Of a DNA stretch of 64,000 bases, positions 36,001 to 44,539 are shown one piece after another. The translations under genes were made by a program, and so were the position numbers. Every line of letters begins with the position of its first letter. The stretch's first letter is position 1. Below the pieces are notes generated by a model. It searched no databases and was not told the origin of the DNA. It was given only the letters and a program-made list of their open reading frames with translations. Source of the stretch: Trinickia diaoshuihuensis (lineage in GTDB: Bacteria > Pseudomonadota > Gammaproteobacteria > Burkholderiales > Burkholderiaceae); NCBI RefSeq assembly GCF_003390925.1, contig NZ_QUBS01000010.1:17592-81591 (forward strand). The letters are read 5' to 3'.

Positions 36001-36816
36001 GACGAACCGCAGCTTGAGCGCCCCGGCAAGCCGGCCGCTTTGCACATCGAGCGGCAGCTTCGTCGGCAAATACGAAACGAGGCGCGGCACGTCCAGTCCG
36101 CTGAACGTCAGCGTCACATCCGATTCGCGCGACTTGGCGAACGGCTTCGTCTTGCCGGCGATCACGATCGGGCTGCCGTCAACGCGCGCCGAAAAACGCG
36201 GATCGACGAAGATGTCGGTCTGCGACGGCAACGTCGCGATAAACGGCACGCCCAGCGACAGTTGGTCGAGCAAATGGCGCGCGCCAAGCAATCGGTCGTC
36301 GAATGCGATGCGGCCGTTTTCGAGGGCAATGTTCGAGACCGAGAACAACGCGGGCCCCGTTTGCGGCTGCGAGGGCTTGGCAAACTTCTCGGCGATGTCG
36401 GTGAAGTTGAAACGCTGCGCGTCGTAGCGCACGACGTTGACGGCCGGCGAATCGATCCGCAACTCGGTCACGATCGGCGCGAAGCGCAGCAGCGTCATCC
36501 ACGACGCGCGCACGACGAGCCGCTCGATCGCCGCGAATTGCCCGGCGCCGCCGCGCTCGGAAACGCGGATGCCGTCAACTTCGAGCCGCAACGTATACGG
36601 ATTGAGCACGACGCGCTCGATCGTGGCGGGCCGATCGAGCGCCCGCCCCAATTGCTGTTCGGCGACATGCCGAATCAACGGCGGCGCCGCGAAAAAGCCC
36701 AGCAAGCCATACAACACCACGGCGATCACCACGCCGATCGCCGTGCGGCGAGCGCCGCGCGACCCCAATTTGTCCTTCAGGCGGCCTACCGCGCCACCCT
36801 TCGGTTCGCTCGTCAT
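33040..36816 (-). CDS. DUF748 (AsmA-like) envelope protein with C-terminal OmpA-like segment
   Basis: This very large protein (1258 aa) is anchored by one N-terminal transmembrane helix (about residues 24-46) and then extends as repeated DUF748/AsmA-type beta-strand units through the periplasm. An Ala/Ser-rich low-complexity segment interrupts it (about 350-395). The last ~175 residues begin IAFAPGSAALSDASREKLDT, resembling the peptidoglycan-binding OmpA-like fold. AsmA-related proteins are bridge-like carriers implicated in moving phospholipids between the membranes. It is 53 bp downstream of the DUF1254 lipoprotein start region but divergence is absent: both are read leftward, with the DUF1254 gene downstream of copA's divergent promoter. 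Confidence 0.87.
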   Translation of the reverse strand: MTSEPKGGAVGRLKDKLGSRGARRTAIGVVIAVVLYGLLGFFAAPPLIRHVAEQQLGRALDRPATIERVVLNPYTLRLEVDGIRVSERGGAGQFAAIERLVVRASWMTLLRFAPIVTELRIDSPAVNVVRYDAQRFNFTDIAEKFAKPSQPQTGPALFSVSNIALENGRIAFDDRLLGARHLLDQLSLGVPFIATLPSQTDIFVDPRFSARVDGSPIVIAGKTKPFAKSRESDVTLTFSGLDVPRLVSYLPTKLPLDVQSGRLAGALKLRFVMSADKPALTVSGTADLTDARIDETSHAPFFSAQALHVSAAGLEPLAGVYRFDEIRLDQPSLHLTREHSGALSIASAFAAPPQPAAASAAPSSAASAASAPASAALAASAPAAAGQDKSTPLDLSIKHFALNDGSIALEDRVPQRPVSLDLTKLAATLDDFSTLGSEKARYVVRTALKQGGTIDASGALGLAAKRADVQFKLDGLALPVAQPYLDGVTGARLADGTLGAALSLDADWSSAATQLHVGAGDVTLSSLRVASAAAAKGAAPAVALSQGRIAIKNVDLAARSAEIERIEATGLTVSGARDKDGRISLAELAQPPHSSSEARVAEHGRASHAKEPVAEGKPKSAHTAESGQPGWRYRIGELLVKDGAADLVDEAAPRPAKLHLAPLQLDVRNVTEDLSRPLAVKLEASLNGKGALNLDGNVVPSPLDATLKVEANRLDLAPLEPYFGGSLNAKIAGAGLNARGDVKATIPKNGAASYAYRGYAALVDVRLLDRTNGSPLAGWGTLGIGGINARYDARGLNLDIARVTFARFFGRVLLDPQGKLNLNDVLSQQREASNQTTDKPKSATSTAQVQTHAPSTPSMPVHARIGEVVLQQGHVNYTDDFVQPHYTADLVDITGKIGTFGTDVAAPAPVDISASLADNGPIAIRGTANPLASKPALDLTASAHDVGLKNLTPYSLKYAGYPIVKGSLNVDLHYQLQNDQLTAQNHLVIDQLTFGDHVDNTTETHLPVRLAIALLKDSHGKIDVNIPVSGSLSNPQFSLGSVIWGAVKHLIERAVTAPFSLLANALGAGGDGNASAEHLQYIAFAPGSAALSDASREKLDTLVKLLSERPAVKLELSGRADENVDMPGLQMAYVDDLVRRQKAKASSAADPAAVTVTPDEYHRYLTQAYKDADFQKPRNFVGLTKTLPDEDMKRALAYHAPVNDASLHALAEQRAQHVRQYLSQKIDANRLEVVAPHFGVEGMKDNGPSTRVDLMPAS

Positions 36817-36869
36817 CGAACTACTCCAGTCACGCTCGTCTCACCCGCCGTTGCCACGACGTCCTCGGT

Positions 36870-38366
36870 TCATCGCCGCTTGAGCGGCGGCGGCGCCCAA
36901 CTACCGTCCGTGGCCGACGGCTGTGGCGCATAGAGGCGCATCACGAGCTGGAAGGGACCCTCCGGCGCGGGCAGCCAATTGGCCACATACGCGCGGCCCG
37001 GCGATTTCGACGACACGAAGATGTCGACCGAACCGTCGCGGTTGCGCCGGATGCGGTCGTGCGAGTCGATCGAACGATGCGGCAGGTGTCCGGAGACCAA
37101 GGCGCCGTCGGGCGTGTACGCCGTAATCGTCCAGTACGCGCGGGCGGGCGGCAGCGTCTTGCGCGTGAAATGCATCACGTACTCGTTCTTGCCGTCGAGC
37201 GGCTGTCCGTCGGCGTCGACGGATACGGCCGGGAACGCCTCGTCCTGTGCGCTCGCCGCGCCCGCGTGCGCGAAGGTCGCGTAGGCGCGCAACGCATAGT
37301 CGTCGCGATAATTACCCGTGCCGTCGCCAGCCCAACTCCAGCCGTTACCCGAGACCGCATTCACGGGCGGCGCCTGCACGCGCTTCACGCCGTCGGCCAC
37401 GCCCGCCGCGATCGCACCGGCGGCACCGTCGGCGAAATGCAGCGGTTGCCCCGGCTGCACGCCAATATCGGCCAATTCCTTGAGCGCGTGGCTGTCGTCG
37501 GCATCGGGCGGGTTGTCGCGCATCGCATCGGCCAGTTTGCTGAAAAAAGCGTTCGCATCGAGCTTGGTGACGGCCAACGCGTTCGCGGCGAGCCCCGTCG
37601 ACGCTTCGGCGACGCTCTCTTGCGGATCAGCCGTCGTTGCATGGGCTGCCACACGCTCGTGTTTGCCGCGTTTGGCTCGCGCCGCATGATGCTCGTGATC
37701 CCCGGCGGCATAGGCCGAGAGCGGCGCAACCCGCACCTCGCCGAGCAGCCGGCGTGCCCACGGCAGCTCACGCGCGTCGAGCGCCGCGATGCGCACGCCG
37801 AGCCACAAGTTCTTACCCGGCGCATCGACACGCTGGACGCCCTGCGGCAATTGGCCGTCCCAGCCCGGAGGAACCAATGCGATCGTCTGCGGCTTCGGGG
37901 CCCCCGTGCGCGCGTTGGCGCCCGGCCCGGTCGACCAAACGACGTTCGTCCACATGTCCAAGACGCGCGCGTCGAGAAAGCGCCCATGCGTATTAGGCAC
38001 CGAAACGAGCACAGGCTCTTGCGACAGATCGAGCCACGCATTGGCGGACAACGTATCGACGTCGGCCAGCGGCGGCAAAGGATCATCCGCCGTTTCGGTC
38101 GTCGGCATCGGGCGCAGCGTATTGAGCGCCGCCCCCGTATCGGTGCCCGCGGCGGCCAAGGCCTGTGCACGGGCCGTCGCCATGACGACGAGCGGATAAC
38201 CGAACACGTAGGAATCGACCACTTCGTCCTGCGTCCACCCGCTCGCGCTGGGCGGCGGCGCCGCCTTTTGCGGCGCGGCGCAACCCGCAAAGACAACAGC
38301 GGCAACGCATGCCAGCCAGGAACGCGCCCCCATGGGAAGGAATGCTTTTCGAGTTTTTGTTTTCAT
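36870..38366 (-). CDS. DUF1254/DUF1214 domain lipoprotein
   Basis: This 498-aa exported protein has a lipoprotein-type signal (SWLACVAAVVFAGC, lipobox FAGC). An N-terminal DUF1254 domain follows (DSYVFGYPLVVMATARAQAL... up to about residue 180), and a C-terminal DUF1214 domain (about 390-495, with YWTITAYTPDGALVSG). A His/Lys/Arg-rich insertion around GDHEHHAARAKRGKHERVAA (about residues 215-235) is unusual for the family. The ATG at 38366 has a weak ribosome site but the signal peptide begins there. It is transcribed leftward ahead of the DUF748 gene, probably as an operon. The molecular role of DUF1254 proteins is not established. Confidence 0.85.
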   Translation of the reverse strand: MKTKTRKAFLPMGARSWLACVAAVVFAGCAAPQKAAPPPSASGWTQDEVVDSYVFGYPLVVMATARAQALAAAGTDTGAALNTLRPMPTTETADDPLPPLADVDTLSANAWLDLSQEPVLVSVPNTHGRFLDARVLDMWTNVVWSTGPGANARTGAPKPQTIALVPPGWDGQLPQGVQRVDAPGKNLWLGVRIAALDARELPWARRLLGEVRVAPLSAYAAGDHEHHAARAKRGKHERVAAHATTADPQESVAEASTGLAANALAVTKLDANAFFSKLADAMRDNPPDADDSHALKELADIGVQPGQPLHFADGAAGAIAAGVADGVKRVQAPPVNAVSGNGWSWAGDGTGNYRDDYALRAYATFAHAGAASAQDEAFPAVSVDADGQPLDGKNEYVMHFTRKTLPPARAYWTITAYTPDGALVSGHLPHRSIDSHDRIRRNRDGSVDIFVSSKSPGRAYVANWLPAPEGPFQLVMRLYAPQPSATDGSWAPPPLKRR

Positions 38367-38655
38367 GTGTACGATCTGTTGACCAGGTGTCCGGCGCGAT
38401 ACCCGCCTGCACCATTGTTTCGCGCCCGATCCGGCCGGGACCTCGCGCCGCGTCGATTCTTCTGCTTCGAATCGCGAGAGCGTTTTATCGTATCCTCGCC
38501 CGCGAAGCAAGGACTCGCCCACACCCGAGCATAAAACGTTGGACCCGCCGGTACAGTACCGCGGCCCGAATGAGTTCGAGCGGGTCCCATTATCTGCCCG
38601 TCGCATCGTTCAAACGAACGGGCTTCGACGCAGCGCGGCCGAGCGGAAGGCATGC

Positions 38656-38686
38656 TTGACCTTCCCATCATGGGAAGGCTAATAGT
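38656..38686 (+). promoter_or_regulatory. CueR-type MerR-family promoter of the copper ATPase gene
   Basis: A -35 TTGACC (38656-38661) and a -10 AATAGT (38681-38686) are separated by 19 bp. The spacer holds the perfect palindrome CCTTCCCAT-C-ATGGGAAGG (38660-38678). This is the classic stretched promoter and dyad of Cu(I)-responsive CueR, nearly identical in core to the E. coli copA operator. It lies about 50 bp upstream of the ATPase ATG. No cueR gene is in the window. Confidence 0.88.
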
Positions 38687-38734
38687 GTTTCTCATTCCGG
38701 CCACAGTCCGCTCTTGTTCACCGTTCGAACCATC

Positions 38735-41032
38735 ATGACAGACCTCTCCTCCCCTAGCGGCGCCGGCGTCTCGACCGCCGAATTGGATATCGAGGGCATG
38801 ACGTGCGCCTCGTGCGCGGCGCGTGTGGAAAAAGCGCTTTCGCGCGTGCCGGGGGTCACCGGTGCCTCCGTCAATCTCGCCACGGAGCGGGCGACGGTCC
38901 ATGCCGCCGCCACGCTCGCGGCCGCCGACGTGCAGCGGCTCGTCGATGCGGTCGTCGGCGCGGGCTATCAAGCGCACCCGGTCGCAGTCGAACAGGAAGC
39001 GGCCGGCAGCGGGCCTTCCAGCGGCGAAGGCTCGCGGGCGCAACAGGCCCGGCGCGAGCTCCGGGCGGTCGCGCTCGCCGCGGTGCTCAGCGCGCCGCTG
39101 ATGCTGCCGATGCTGACGGCGCCGTTCGGCGCCGAGCGGGCGCTGCCCTCCTGGCTGCAATGGGCGCTGGCAAGCGTCGTCCAATTCGTCTGCGGCGCGC
39201 GATTCTACGTTAGCGCCTATCGCGCCGTCCGCGCGCGCGCGGGCAACATGGACTTGCTCGTCGCGCTCGGCACGTCCGCCGCTTACGGCCTGAGCGTATG
39301 GCAGACGATCGCCCATCCGGACGATACGATGCATCTATATTTCGAGGCATCCGCCGTGGTCATCACGCTCGTGCGGCTCGGTAAATGGCTGGAGGCCCGC
39401 GCCAAGCGCGAGACGACCGATGCGATTCGCGCATTGGCCGCGCTGCGCCCCGAGCGCGCCTCGATCAAGGACGAACGTGGCCACGAACGGGAAGTGCCGC
39501 TCGCGCAGGTCCGCGTCGGAACGATCGTGATCGTGCGGCCGGGCGAACGGGTACCCGTGGACGGGCTGATCGCTGCGGGCCGCACGCATGTGGACGAATC
39601 GCTGATCACCGGTGAAAGTCTGCCCGTCGCCAAGGGCCCCGGCGAGCGCGTGACGGCGGGGTCGGTCAATGGAGAAGGATCGGTCGAAGTGACGACGACG
39701 GCGACCGGCGCCGAGACGACGCTGGCCCGCATCATCCGACTCGTGGAAAGCGCGCAAGCGGAGAAGGCGCCGATACAACGTCTCGTCGATCGGGTCAGTG
39801 CCGTGTTCGTGCCCGCCATTCTCGTGCTCGCGGCGGCCACGTTCGGTCTATGGCTGCTGGCGGGCGCGCCGGTGCAGACCGCGATTCTGAACGCCGTATC
39901 CGTACTCGTCATTGCATGCCCTTGCGCGCTGGGCTTGGCGACGCCGGCGGCGATCATGGCCGGCACGGGCGTCGCCGCGCGCCGCGGCGTATTGATCAAG
40001 GACGCGGAGGCGCTGGAACTTGCGCAACGCGTGTCCATCGTTGCATTCGATAAAACGGGGACGCTGACCGAGGGCAAGCCGAAACTCGTCGCATTCGAGC
40101 CGTTCGGAATCTCGCGCGAGGAAGGTCTGGCGCTCGCCGCCGCCGTGGAACGCAACAGCGAACATCCGCTCGCGCGCGCCTTGTTGACCGAATACGAGGC
40201 CGGTGCGGCCTCGCGGGTGCCGCACGCCGAACGCCCCGCCTCGTCCGCGCTGCCCATGGCCGCGCATGCGCAAGCGGTGGCGGGTCGAGGCATGCAAGCC
40301 GAGGTCGGCGGGCATACGGTCTGCGTCGGCAACGGCCGCTGGCTCGCCGAGCTAGGCGCCGAGCCGGCCCCCGAAGCGAACGCTCGCGCAAGCGAACTCG
40401 AGGCGGCCGGCAACACCGTGTCGTGGCTCGTGCGCGCAGGGGGCAACGGCGCGCCGGCGGAAGTACTCGCTTTGATCGCCTTCGGCGATAGTGTCAAACC
40501 GACGGCTCGGACCGCCATCGAGCAACTCGCGGCGCGCGGCGTCAAAAGCGTGCTCGTAACGGGGGACAACCGCGGCGCCGCCGCTAGCGTGGCCGCGGCC
40601 CTCGGCATCGACGAGGTGCACGCGCAAGTGCTTCCGTCGGACAAGGCCGGCATCGTCGCGCAATTGAAGGCGCGCGCCGGAGCCGTCGTGGCCATGGCCG
40701 GCGACGGCATCAACGATGCGCCGGCGCTCGCCGCCGCCGACATCGGCATCGCGCTTGCCACCGGGACGGACGTCGCCATGCATGCGGCCGGAATCACACT
40801 CATGCGCGGCGATCCCGCCCTCGTGGCCGACGCGATCGATATCTCACGCCGCACGTATCGGAAGATCCAGCAGAACCTGTTTTGGGCTTTCGTCTACAAC
40901 TTGATCGGGATTCCGCTGGCGGCGCTCGGCCTGCTAAACCCGATGCTGGCCGGAGCGGCGATGGCGTTTTCGAGCGTCAGCGTCGTGACGAATGCGCTGC
41001 TGCTCAAGCGATGGAAGGGCGTGGAGCGATAA
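38735..41032 (+). CDS. copA: Copper-exporting P1B-type ATPase
   Basis: This 765-aa inner-membrane pump expels Cu(I)/Ag(I) from the cytoplasm. One N-terminal HMA metal-binding domain carries GMTCASC (residues 21-27). Eight transmembrane helices include the CPC motif ([13 protein letters not shown]). The actuator motif TGES, phosphorylation site [11 protein letters not shown] and hinge [11 protein letters not shown] are intact. The C-terminal helix contains the NALLLKRW segment. The start at 38735 follows a CueR-type promoter, so copper induction is expected. The ribosome site is weak. The specificity call for copper rests on the CPC motif, the HMA and the promoter. Confidence 0.95.
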   Translation: MTDLSSPSGAGVSTAELDIEGMTCASCAARVEKALSRVPGVTGASVNLATERATVHAAATLAAADVQRLVDAVVGAGYQAHPVAVEQEAAGSGPSSGEGSRAQQARRELRAVALAAVLSAPLMLPMLTAPFGAERALPSWLQWALASVVQFVCGARFYVSAYRAVRARAGNMDLLVALGTSAAYGLSVWQTIAHPDDTMHLYFEASAVVITLVRLGKWLEARAKRETTDAIRALAALRPERASIKDERGHEREVPLAQVRVGTIVIVRPGERVPVDGLIAAGRTHVDESLITGESLPVAKGPGERVTAGSVNGEGSVEVTTTATGAETTLARIIRLVESAQAEKAPIQRLVDRVSAVFVPAILVLAAATFGLWLLAGAPVQTAILNAVSVLVIACPCALGLATPAAIMAGTGVAARRGVLIKDAEALELAQRVSIVAFDKTGTLTEGKPKLVAFEPFGISREEGLALAAAVERNSEHPLARALLTEYEAGAASRVPHAERPASSALPMAAHAQAVAGRGMQAEVGGHTVCVGNGRWLAELGAEPAPEANARASELEAAGNTVSWLVRAGGNGAPAEVLALIAFGDSVKPTARTAIEQLAARGVKSVLVTGDNRGAAASVAAALGIDEVHAQVLPSDKAGIVAQLKARAGAVVAMAGDGINDAPALAAADIGIALATGTDVAMHAAGITLMRGDPALVADAIDISRRTYRKIQQNLFWAFVYNLIGIPLAALGLLNPMLAGAAMAFSSVSVVTNALLLKRWKGVER

Positions 41033-41081
41033 CGAGCGGCGACTTTGAAGTCCGGCGCCGCCGCGAGGCGGCTCGTCGCGA

Positions 41082-42296
41082 TCAGCGAGCGGCGGGCTTT
41101 GCCTTCTCTGTTTTCTCGGGTTTGTCCGCCTTCTCCCCCCTGTCTTTGAGACGCCGCGCGTGAACAGGCTTCACGCGGTGGTGCTCATGGGGCACGGACG
41201 CCTCCGGCGTCGACGCTGCTTGGGCCGGAGAGGGGACCAATGCGGCCAATGCCGACGTGCTGCTCGCCAAGCCGGCCAGCGCGGTTTGCTGCTCGGCGAG
41301 AGCCGACTGCGTTTTTTGTTGTTCGGCTTGAGCGCGATGCGTGAAGCCAATGAGCGCAACCGTCTGCGCGACCGATACCGCGAACAACAGTACGAACCCG
41401 CCCAGCGAAAGCCCAAGCCAATGACGCGTGCGGCGCCAGCGTTCTTGCGCGGCCATCCGCTCTTGCGATAGGGCCTCGCGCAGCGACGCCACCGTTGCCG
41501 CAAGCTCGGCCGGCAGCGCGGGCTCAGAGGGGCGGGCGGCGGTGTTCGCAGCTTCTGTTATCGGAGGAACAGCGGCAACCGGCGCGGTTTGGGTCGATTG
41601 CGCGGCCGAAGCGGCAGGCGCATCGGGCGTAAATGACGCAGCGAACGCAGGTGCCGCGTTGGCTAGTCGGTCTGCCTCCACGGACGCCGGCGGAGCGCTC
41701 GGACGTGCCGCATCGGCAGCCCTGCGCGGCGCCTGCTGACGTACGCTGGCTAGTGCGGCGCCGGGCGAGAGCAACTGGGGCTCGGGCGCAACCTGCTTAG
41801 GGGCAGGCGCGACCGGCTTAGCCGCAGCCTGCTTAGGCGTGGACGCAGCCTGCTCGGAGGTCGGCGCGGCCTGTTTAGGAGCCACGGCGGTCTCGACAGC
41901 GGGCGCCTTGGCGGCTTCGGCCTCAACAACGAGCGCCTCTGCCGGAGCCGACTTGCCGCGCGCCACACGAGCCACCTGCACCGGGGCAAGCAGGTCCCTT
42001 TGGACCGGCACGGGAACAGGGACCGGAGCCCCGGCCTCGGCCTCCACCGTCCCCGGCTCGCTTCCAATCAATGCAAGCGCCTCGGGAGGCAATTCGAAGC
42101 CGAGCAGCGTGCCCTGACGCGGATCGATAAGCGGCAGTTGAAGCGCATCGCCCGCCTCTTGCACCGTGGCAGACTCGGGTTCCACCGCCGCGCGCGCGGG
42201 CCGGGGAACGTCGGCCGACGAAGCGGCGCGGGCCCGGCCTTTAGCGGTCGAGGAGCCTTTGGAACGGGGGGGAGAGGATGCTGCAAAATCTGCCAT
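41082..42296 (-). CDS. Pro/Ala-rich single-pass membrane protein, unknown function
   Basis: This 404-aa protein is low-complexity for most of its length. The first ~260 residues are Ala/Pro/Val-rich with short repeats of the type PKQAAPTSEQAASTPKQ. A coiled-coil segment (about 268-295), one transmembrane helix (LGLSLGGFVLLFAVSVAQTV), a second short coiled coil with Gln/Ala (AEQQKTQSALAEQQTAL) and a Lys/Glu-rich tail follow. No family is recognised. The layout suggests an N-terminally disordered cytoplasmic arm and a periplasmic stalk. It lies 198 bp downstream of the MgtC-family gene on the same strand; a 14-bp palindrome (GCCCGCATGCGGGC, 42399-42412) is in the gap. Confidence 0.65.
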   Translation of the reverse strand: MADFAASSPPRSKGSSTAKGRARAASSADVPRPARAAVEPESATVQEAGDALQLPLIDPRQGTLLGFELPPEALALIGSEPGTVEAEAGAPVPVPVPVQRDLLAPVQVARVARGKSAPAEALVVEAEAAKAPAVETAVAPKQAAPTSEQAASTPKQAAAKPVAPAPKQVAPEPQLLSPGAALASVRQQAPRRAADAARPSAPPASVEADRLANAAPAFAASFTPDAPAASAAQSTQTAPVAAVPPITEAANTAARPSEPALPAELAATVASLREALSQERMAAQERWRRTRHWLGLSLGGFVLLFAVSVAQTVALIGFTHRAQAEQQKTQSALAEQQTALAGLASSTSALAALVPSPAQAASTPEASVPHEHHRVKPVHARRLKDRGEKADKPEKTEKAKPAAR

Positions 42297-42494
42297 GGCG
42301 TGTTGATGCGGCTGCGACTAAGCGCGGCTCATTGGTATCGTGGTCGAATCGAAGCGTGCTGCAAACGCGGCATTGTCTCATGATCGAGCGGCCCTGCGGC
42401 CCGCATGCGGGCTCGACAGCACAAGAACCGCTACGTGAGGCGAACGGCCGCGCGGCCTGATGGCCCCATTGCCGCCGGTCTCGGCATCACGGCT

Positions 42495-43223
42495 TCAGTT
42501 GCCGCCGTTCGCACCGTTCTCGCCACCGTCCCCGTTATCGGCGTTATCGGTCTCCTCGCGCAGCGTGCGCACCCCCGGCGCACGGCGCAAAAGATCGCAC
42601 GCCTTGGCGAACTCGTCGACCGGCATCCGCGCGAAGCCGATGACGACATCGTCGCAATCTTGCGCTTCATCGCTTTGCTGGACGATGAACTGCTTGACCC
42701 GCTCGCCGCCACGTCCCAGCACCGACCGCAAAGAGTCGAGCGTCAGCGCGCCACGATCCACGCGCAGCACTACCCTTCGCCGCAGCCGCGCCGAGATATA
42801 GCGCCGCTCGATCGGCTTCATTCCCGCGAGAATGGCCAAAATGATGACGGTCGCGGCAATCGCCGCCGTATTGAGGCCCGCGCCGACCGCCAGCCCGATG
42901 GCAGCCACCGACCAGACGCTCGCGGCCGTCGTCAGTCCGCGAATCACCTCGCCCCGCAACAAAATGGCCCCCGCCCCGAGAAAGCCGATGCCGGAGACGA
43001 CCTGCGCCGCGATCCGCGATGGATCGAGCACGATATTCGGACGGCCCAGCACGTCGGCAAAGCCGAAAGCCGACACGATCATGACGAGCGCGGCGCTCAC
43101 GGCGACGAGCATATGCGTGCGTAGGCCGGCGGCCCACGACTGCCGCTCGCGCTCGAACCCGATGACGCTGCCGAGGATCGCAGCCAGGATCAGCCGCAAG
43201 ATGATTTCGCCGTTACCGAGCAT
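42495..43223 (-). CDS. MgtC/SapB-family membrane protein
   Basis: This 242-aa inner-membrane protein has four to five helices in its first ~150 residues with the family motif IGFLGAGAILLRGEVIRGLTT and the N-terminal GSVIGFERERQSWAAGLRTH. A C-terminal soluble ACT-like domain follows (about 150-225), then an Asn/Gly/Asp-rich tail. MgtC proteins affect Mg2+ homeostasis and virulence by modulating ATP synthase or transporters. A perfect AAAGGAGG precedes the ATG. It is divergent from the epimerase gene. Confidence 0.92.
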   Translation of the reverse strand: MLGNGEIILRLILAAILGSVIGFERERQSWAAGLRTHMLVAVSAALVMIVSAFGFADVLGRPNIVLDPSRIAAQVVSGIGFLGAGAILLRGEVIRGLTTAASVWSVAAIGLAVGAGLNTAAIAATVIILAILAGMKPIERRYISARLRRRVVLRVDRGALTLDSLRSVLGRGGERVKQFIVQQSDEAQDCDDVVIGFARMPVDEFAKACDLLRRAPGVRTLREETDNADNGDGGENGANGGN

Positions 43224-43356
43224 GGTCCCGCCCTCCTTTGTGGCCGCCCGCCCTGCCTGGCGCCGCGGCTTTGCTTTATCCTTTGCGCTTTACGCTTCGT
43301 GTTTCGCGCGGCCCGCTTATGGCGCGCGTCGTTTCATCGTCGAGCCAAACCGTAAC

Positions 43357-44460
43357 ATGTGCATGTCGATCGACCGTACGATCGCGGCCGAGGCCGCAGC
43401 CCTACGCGCGCACTATGTGCAAACCATCCTGCCCATTTGGCGCGGACGGGGCTTCAATAGTACGTCGCAATTACCGTACGAGGCCGTCGGCGCGAGCGAT
43501 CACGCGCCGCTACCCGTTACGCGCTACCGGGCCATGGCCTGCGCGCGGCAATTGTTCGTGTTTTCGCAAGCGGGCGATGCGGCGCATGCCGGGCAACTCT
43601 TTCATGCGATGCGCCGTTATTTTCACGACGAGAAGCACGGCGGGTGGTTTTACAGCGTCGACGCGCAAGGCGCACCCCTCGATACGACGAAGGACTTGTA
43701 CACGCATGCGTTCGTGATCTTCGCCTGCGCGCACTATGCCGCGGCCACGGGCGATCGCGACGCACTGCGCGTGATCGATGAGACGGCCTCGCTCGTGCAA
43801 ATGCGGTTCGCCGCGCACGACGGTCTGCTGCATGCCGCACTCGAAGCGGACTTCTCCTCGCCGCGCACCGGTCCGCTGCAAAACCCGCTGATGCACCTGA
43901 CGGAAGCGTATCTGGCCGCCTACGAGACCACGGGGGAGCCGGGCTACGAATCGGCGCTCGCGCGATTGACCGAGGCTGTCGGGCGCCACTTCGTTCATGC
44001 GCCGACGGGCGCGATCGCCGAGTTGCCGATCGGCAGCGCGGACAACCGGCTAGAGCCGGGGCATCAATTCGAATGGTTTTATTTGGTGAAGCGAGCGGGG
44101 CCGGTCGTCAGGACCTCGGGGCTCGAGGAGAACCTGGCGCGCGCGTTCGAGTTCGCGCAACGGCACGGCGTCGATTCGCAGACGGGCGGTGTGTGCGCCG
44201 CGCTAGACGAAAACGGCGCGATCAAGGACGCGACGCAACGGATTTGGGCGCAAACCGAATATTTACGCGCGCTCGCCACGCGGGGTACCGCGCAAGATTG
44301 GGAAACGCTGGCGCTGCAAATCCCGCGCTTCCAAGTGCGCTTTCTACACGCGCGCGGCTGGTATGAGTGCCTATCGCCCACGGGTGAGGTCGCGCGCGCC
44401 GACATGCCGTCCACGACGCCCTATCACCTCGCCACGGCTTACGCCGCGTTGCCCGTCTAA
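43357..44460 (+). CDS. AGE-family epimerase/isomerase
   Basis: This 367-aa alpha/alpha-barrel protein belongs to the N-acylglucosamine 2-epimerase family, which includes mannose isomerases. The aromatic/His-rich active-site segments KDLYTHAFVIFACAHY, GPLQNPLMHLTEAYLAAY, EPGHQFEWFYLVKRA and IWAQTEYLRALA carry the two conserved histidines. It is probably a ketose/aldose isomerase acting on a mannose-like sugar. Two in-frame ATGs (43357, 43363) are possible; neither has a strong ribosome site. It is divergent from the MgtC-family gene. Confidence 0.88.
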   Translation: MCMSIDRTIAAEAAALRAHYVQTILPIWRGRGFNSTSQLPYEAVGASDHAPLPVTRYRAMACARQLFVFSQAGDAAHAGQLFHAMRRYFHDEKHGGWFYSVDAQGAPLDTTKDLYTHAFVIFACAHYAAATGDRDALRVIDETASLVQMRFAAHDGLLHAALEADFSSPRTGPLQNPLMHLTEAYLAAYETTGEPGYESALARLTEAVGRHFVHAPTGAIAELPIGSADNRLEPGHQFEWFYLVKRAGPVVRTSGLEENLARAFEFAQRHGVDSQTGGVCAALDENGAIKDATQRIWAQTEYLRALATRGTAQDWETLALQIPRFQVRFLHARGWYECLSPTGEVARADMPSTTPYHLATAYAALPV

Positions 44461-44539
44461 GGCTAAGAATCCGGGATGGGGCCCCGCGCTAGCGTGGCCC
44501 GCATCTTTGCAGCCGCCCGACCGCGGCCGCGGAGATGTA

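Noticed and set aside
35038..36933. A 631-codon open frame on the plus strand, antisense to the DUF748 gene
   Set aside because: It is Arg/His-rich, has no family content and exists because high-GC coding DNA leaves the antisense frame open. The DUF748 protein on the other strand has a clear signal/anchor and domain structure.
38363..39334. A 323-codon minus-strand frame crossing the copA promoter and 5' end
   Set aside because: It overlaps copA and its CueR promoter, is Arg-rich and has no recognisable domain.
42399..42412. 14-bp palindrome GCCCGCATGCGGGC as a terminator of the MgtC-family gene
   Set aside because: It is not followed by a T-run and such GC-rich palindromes are common in this genome.
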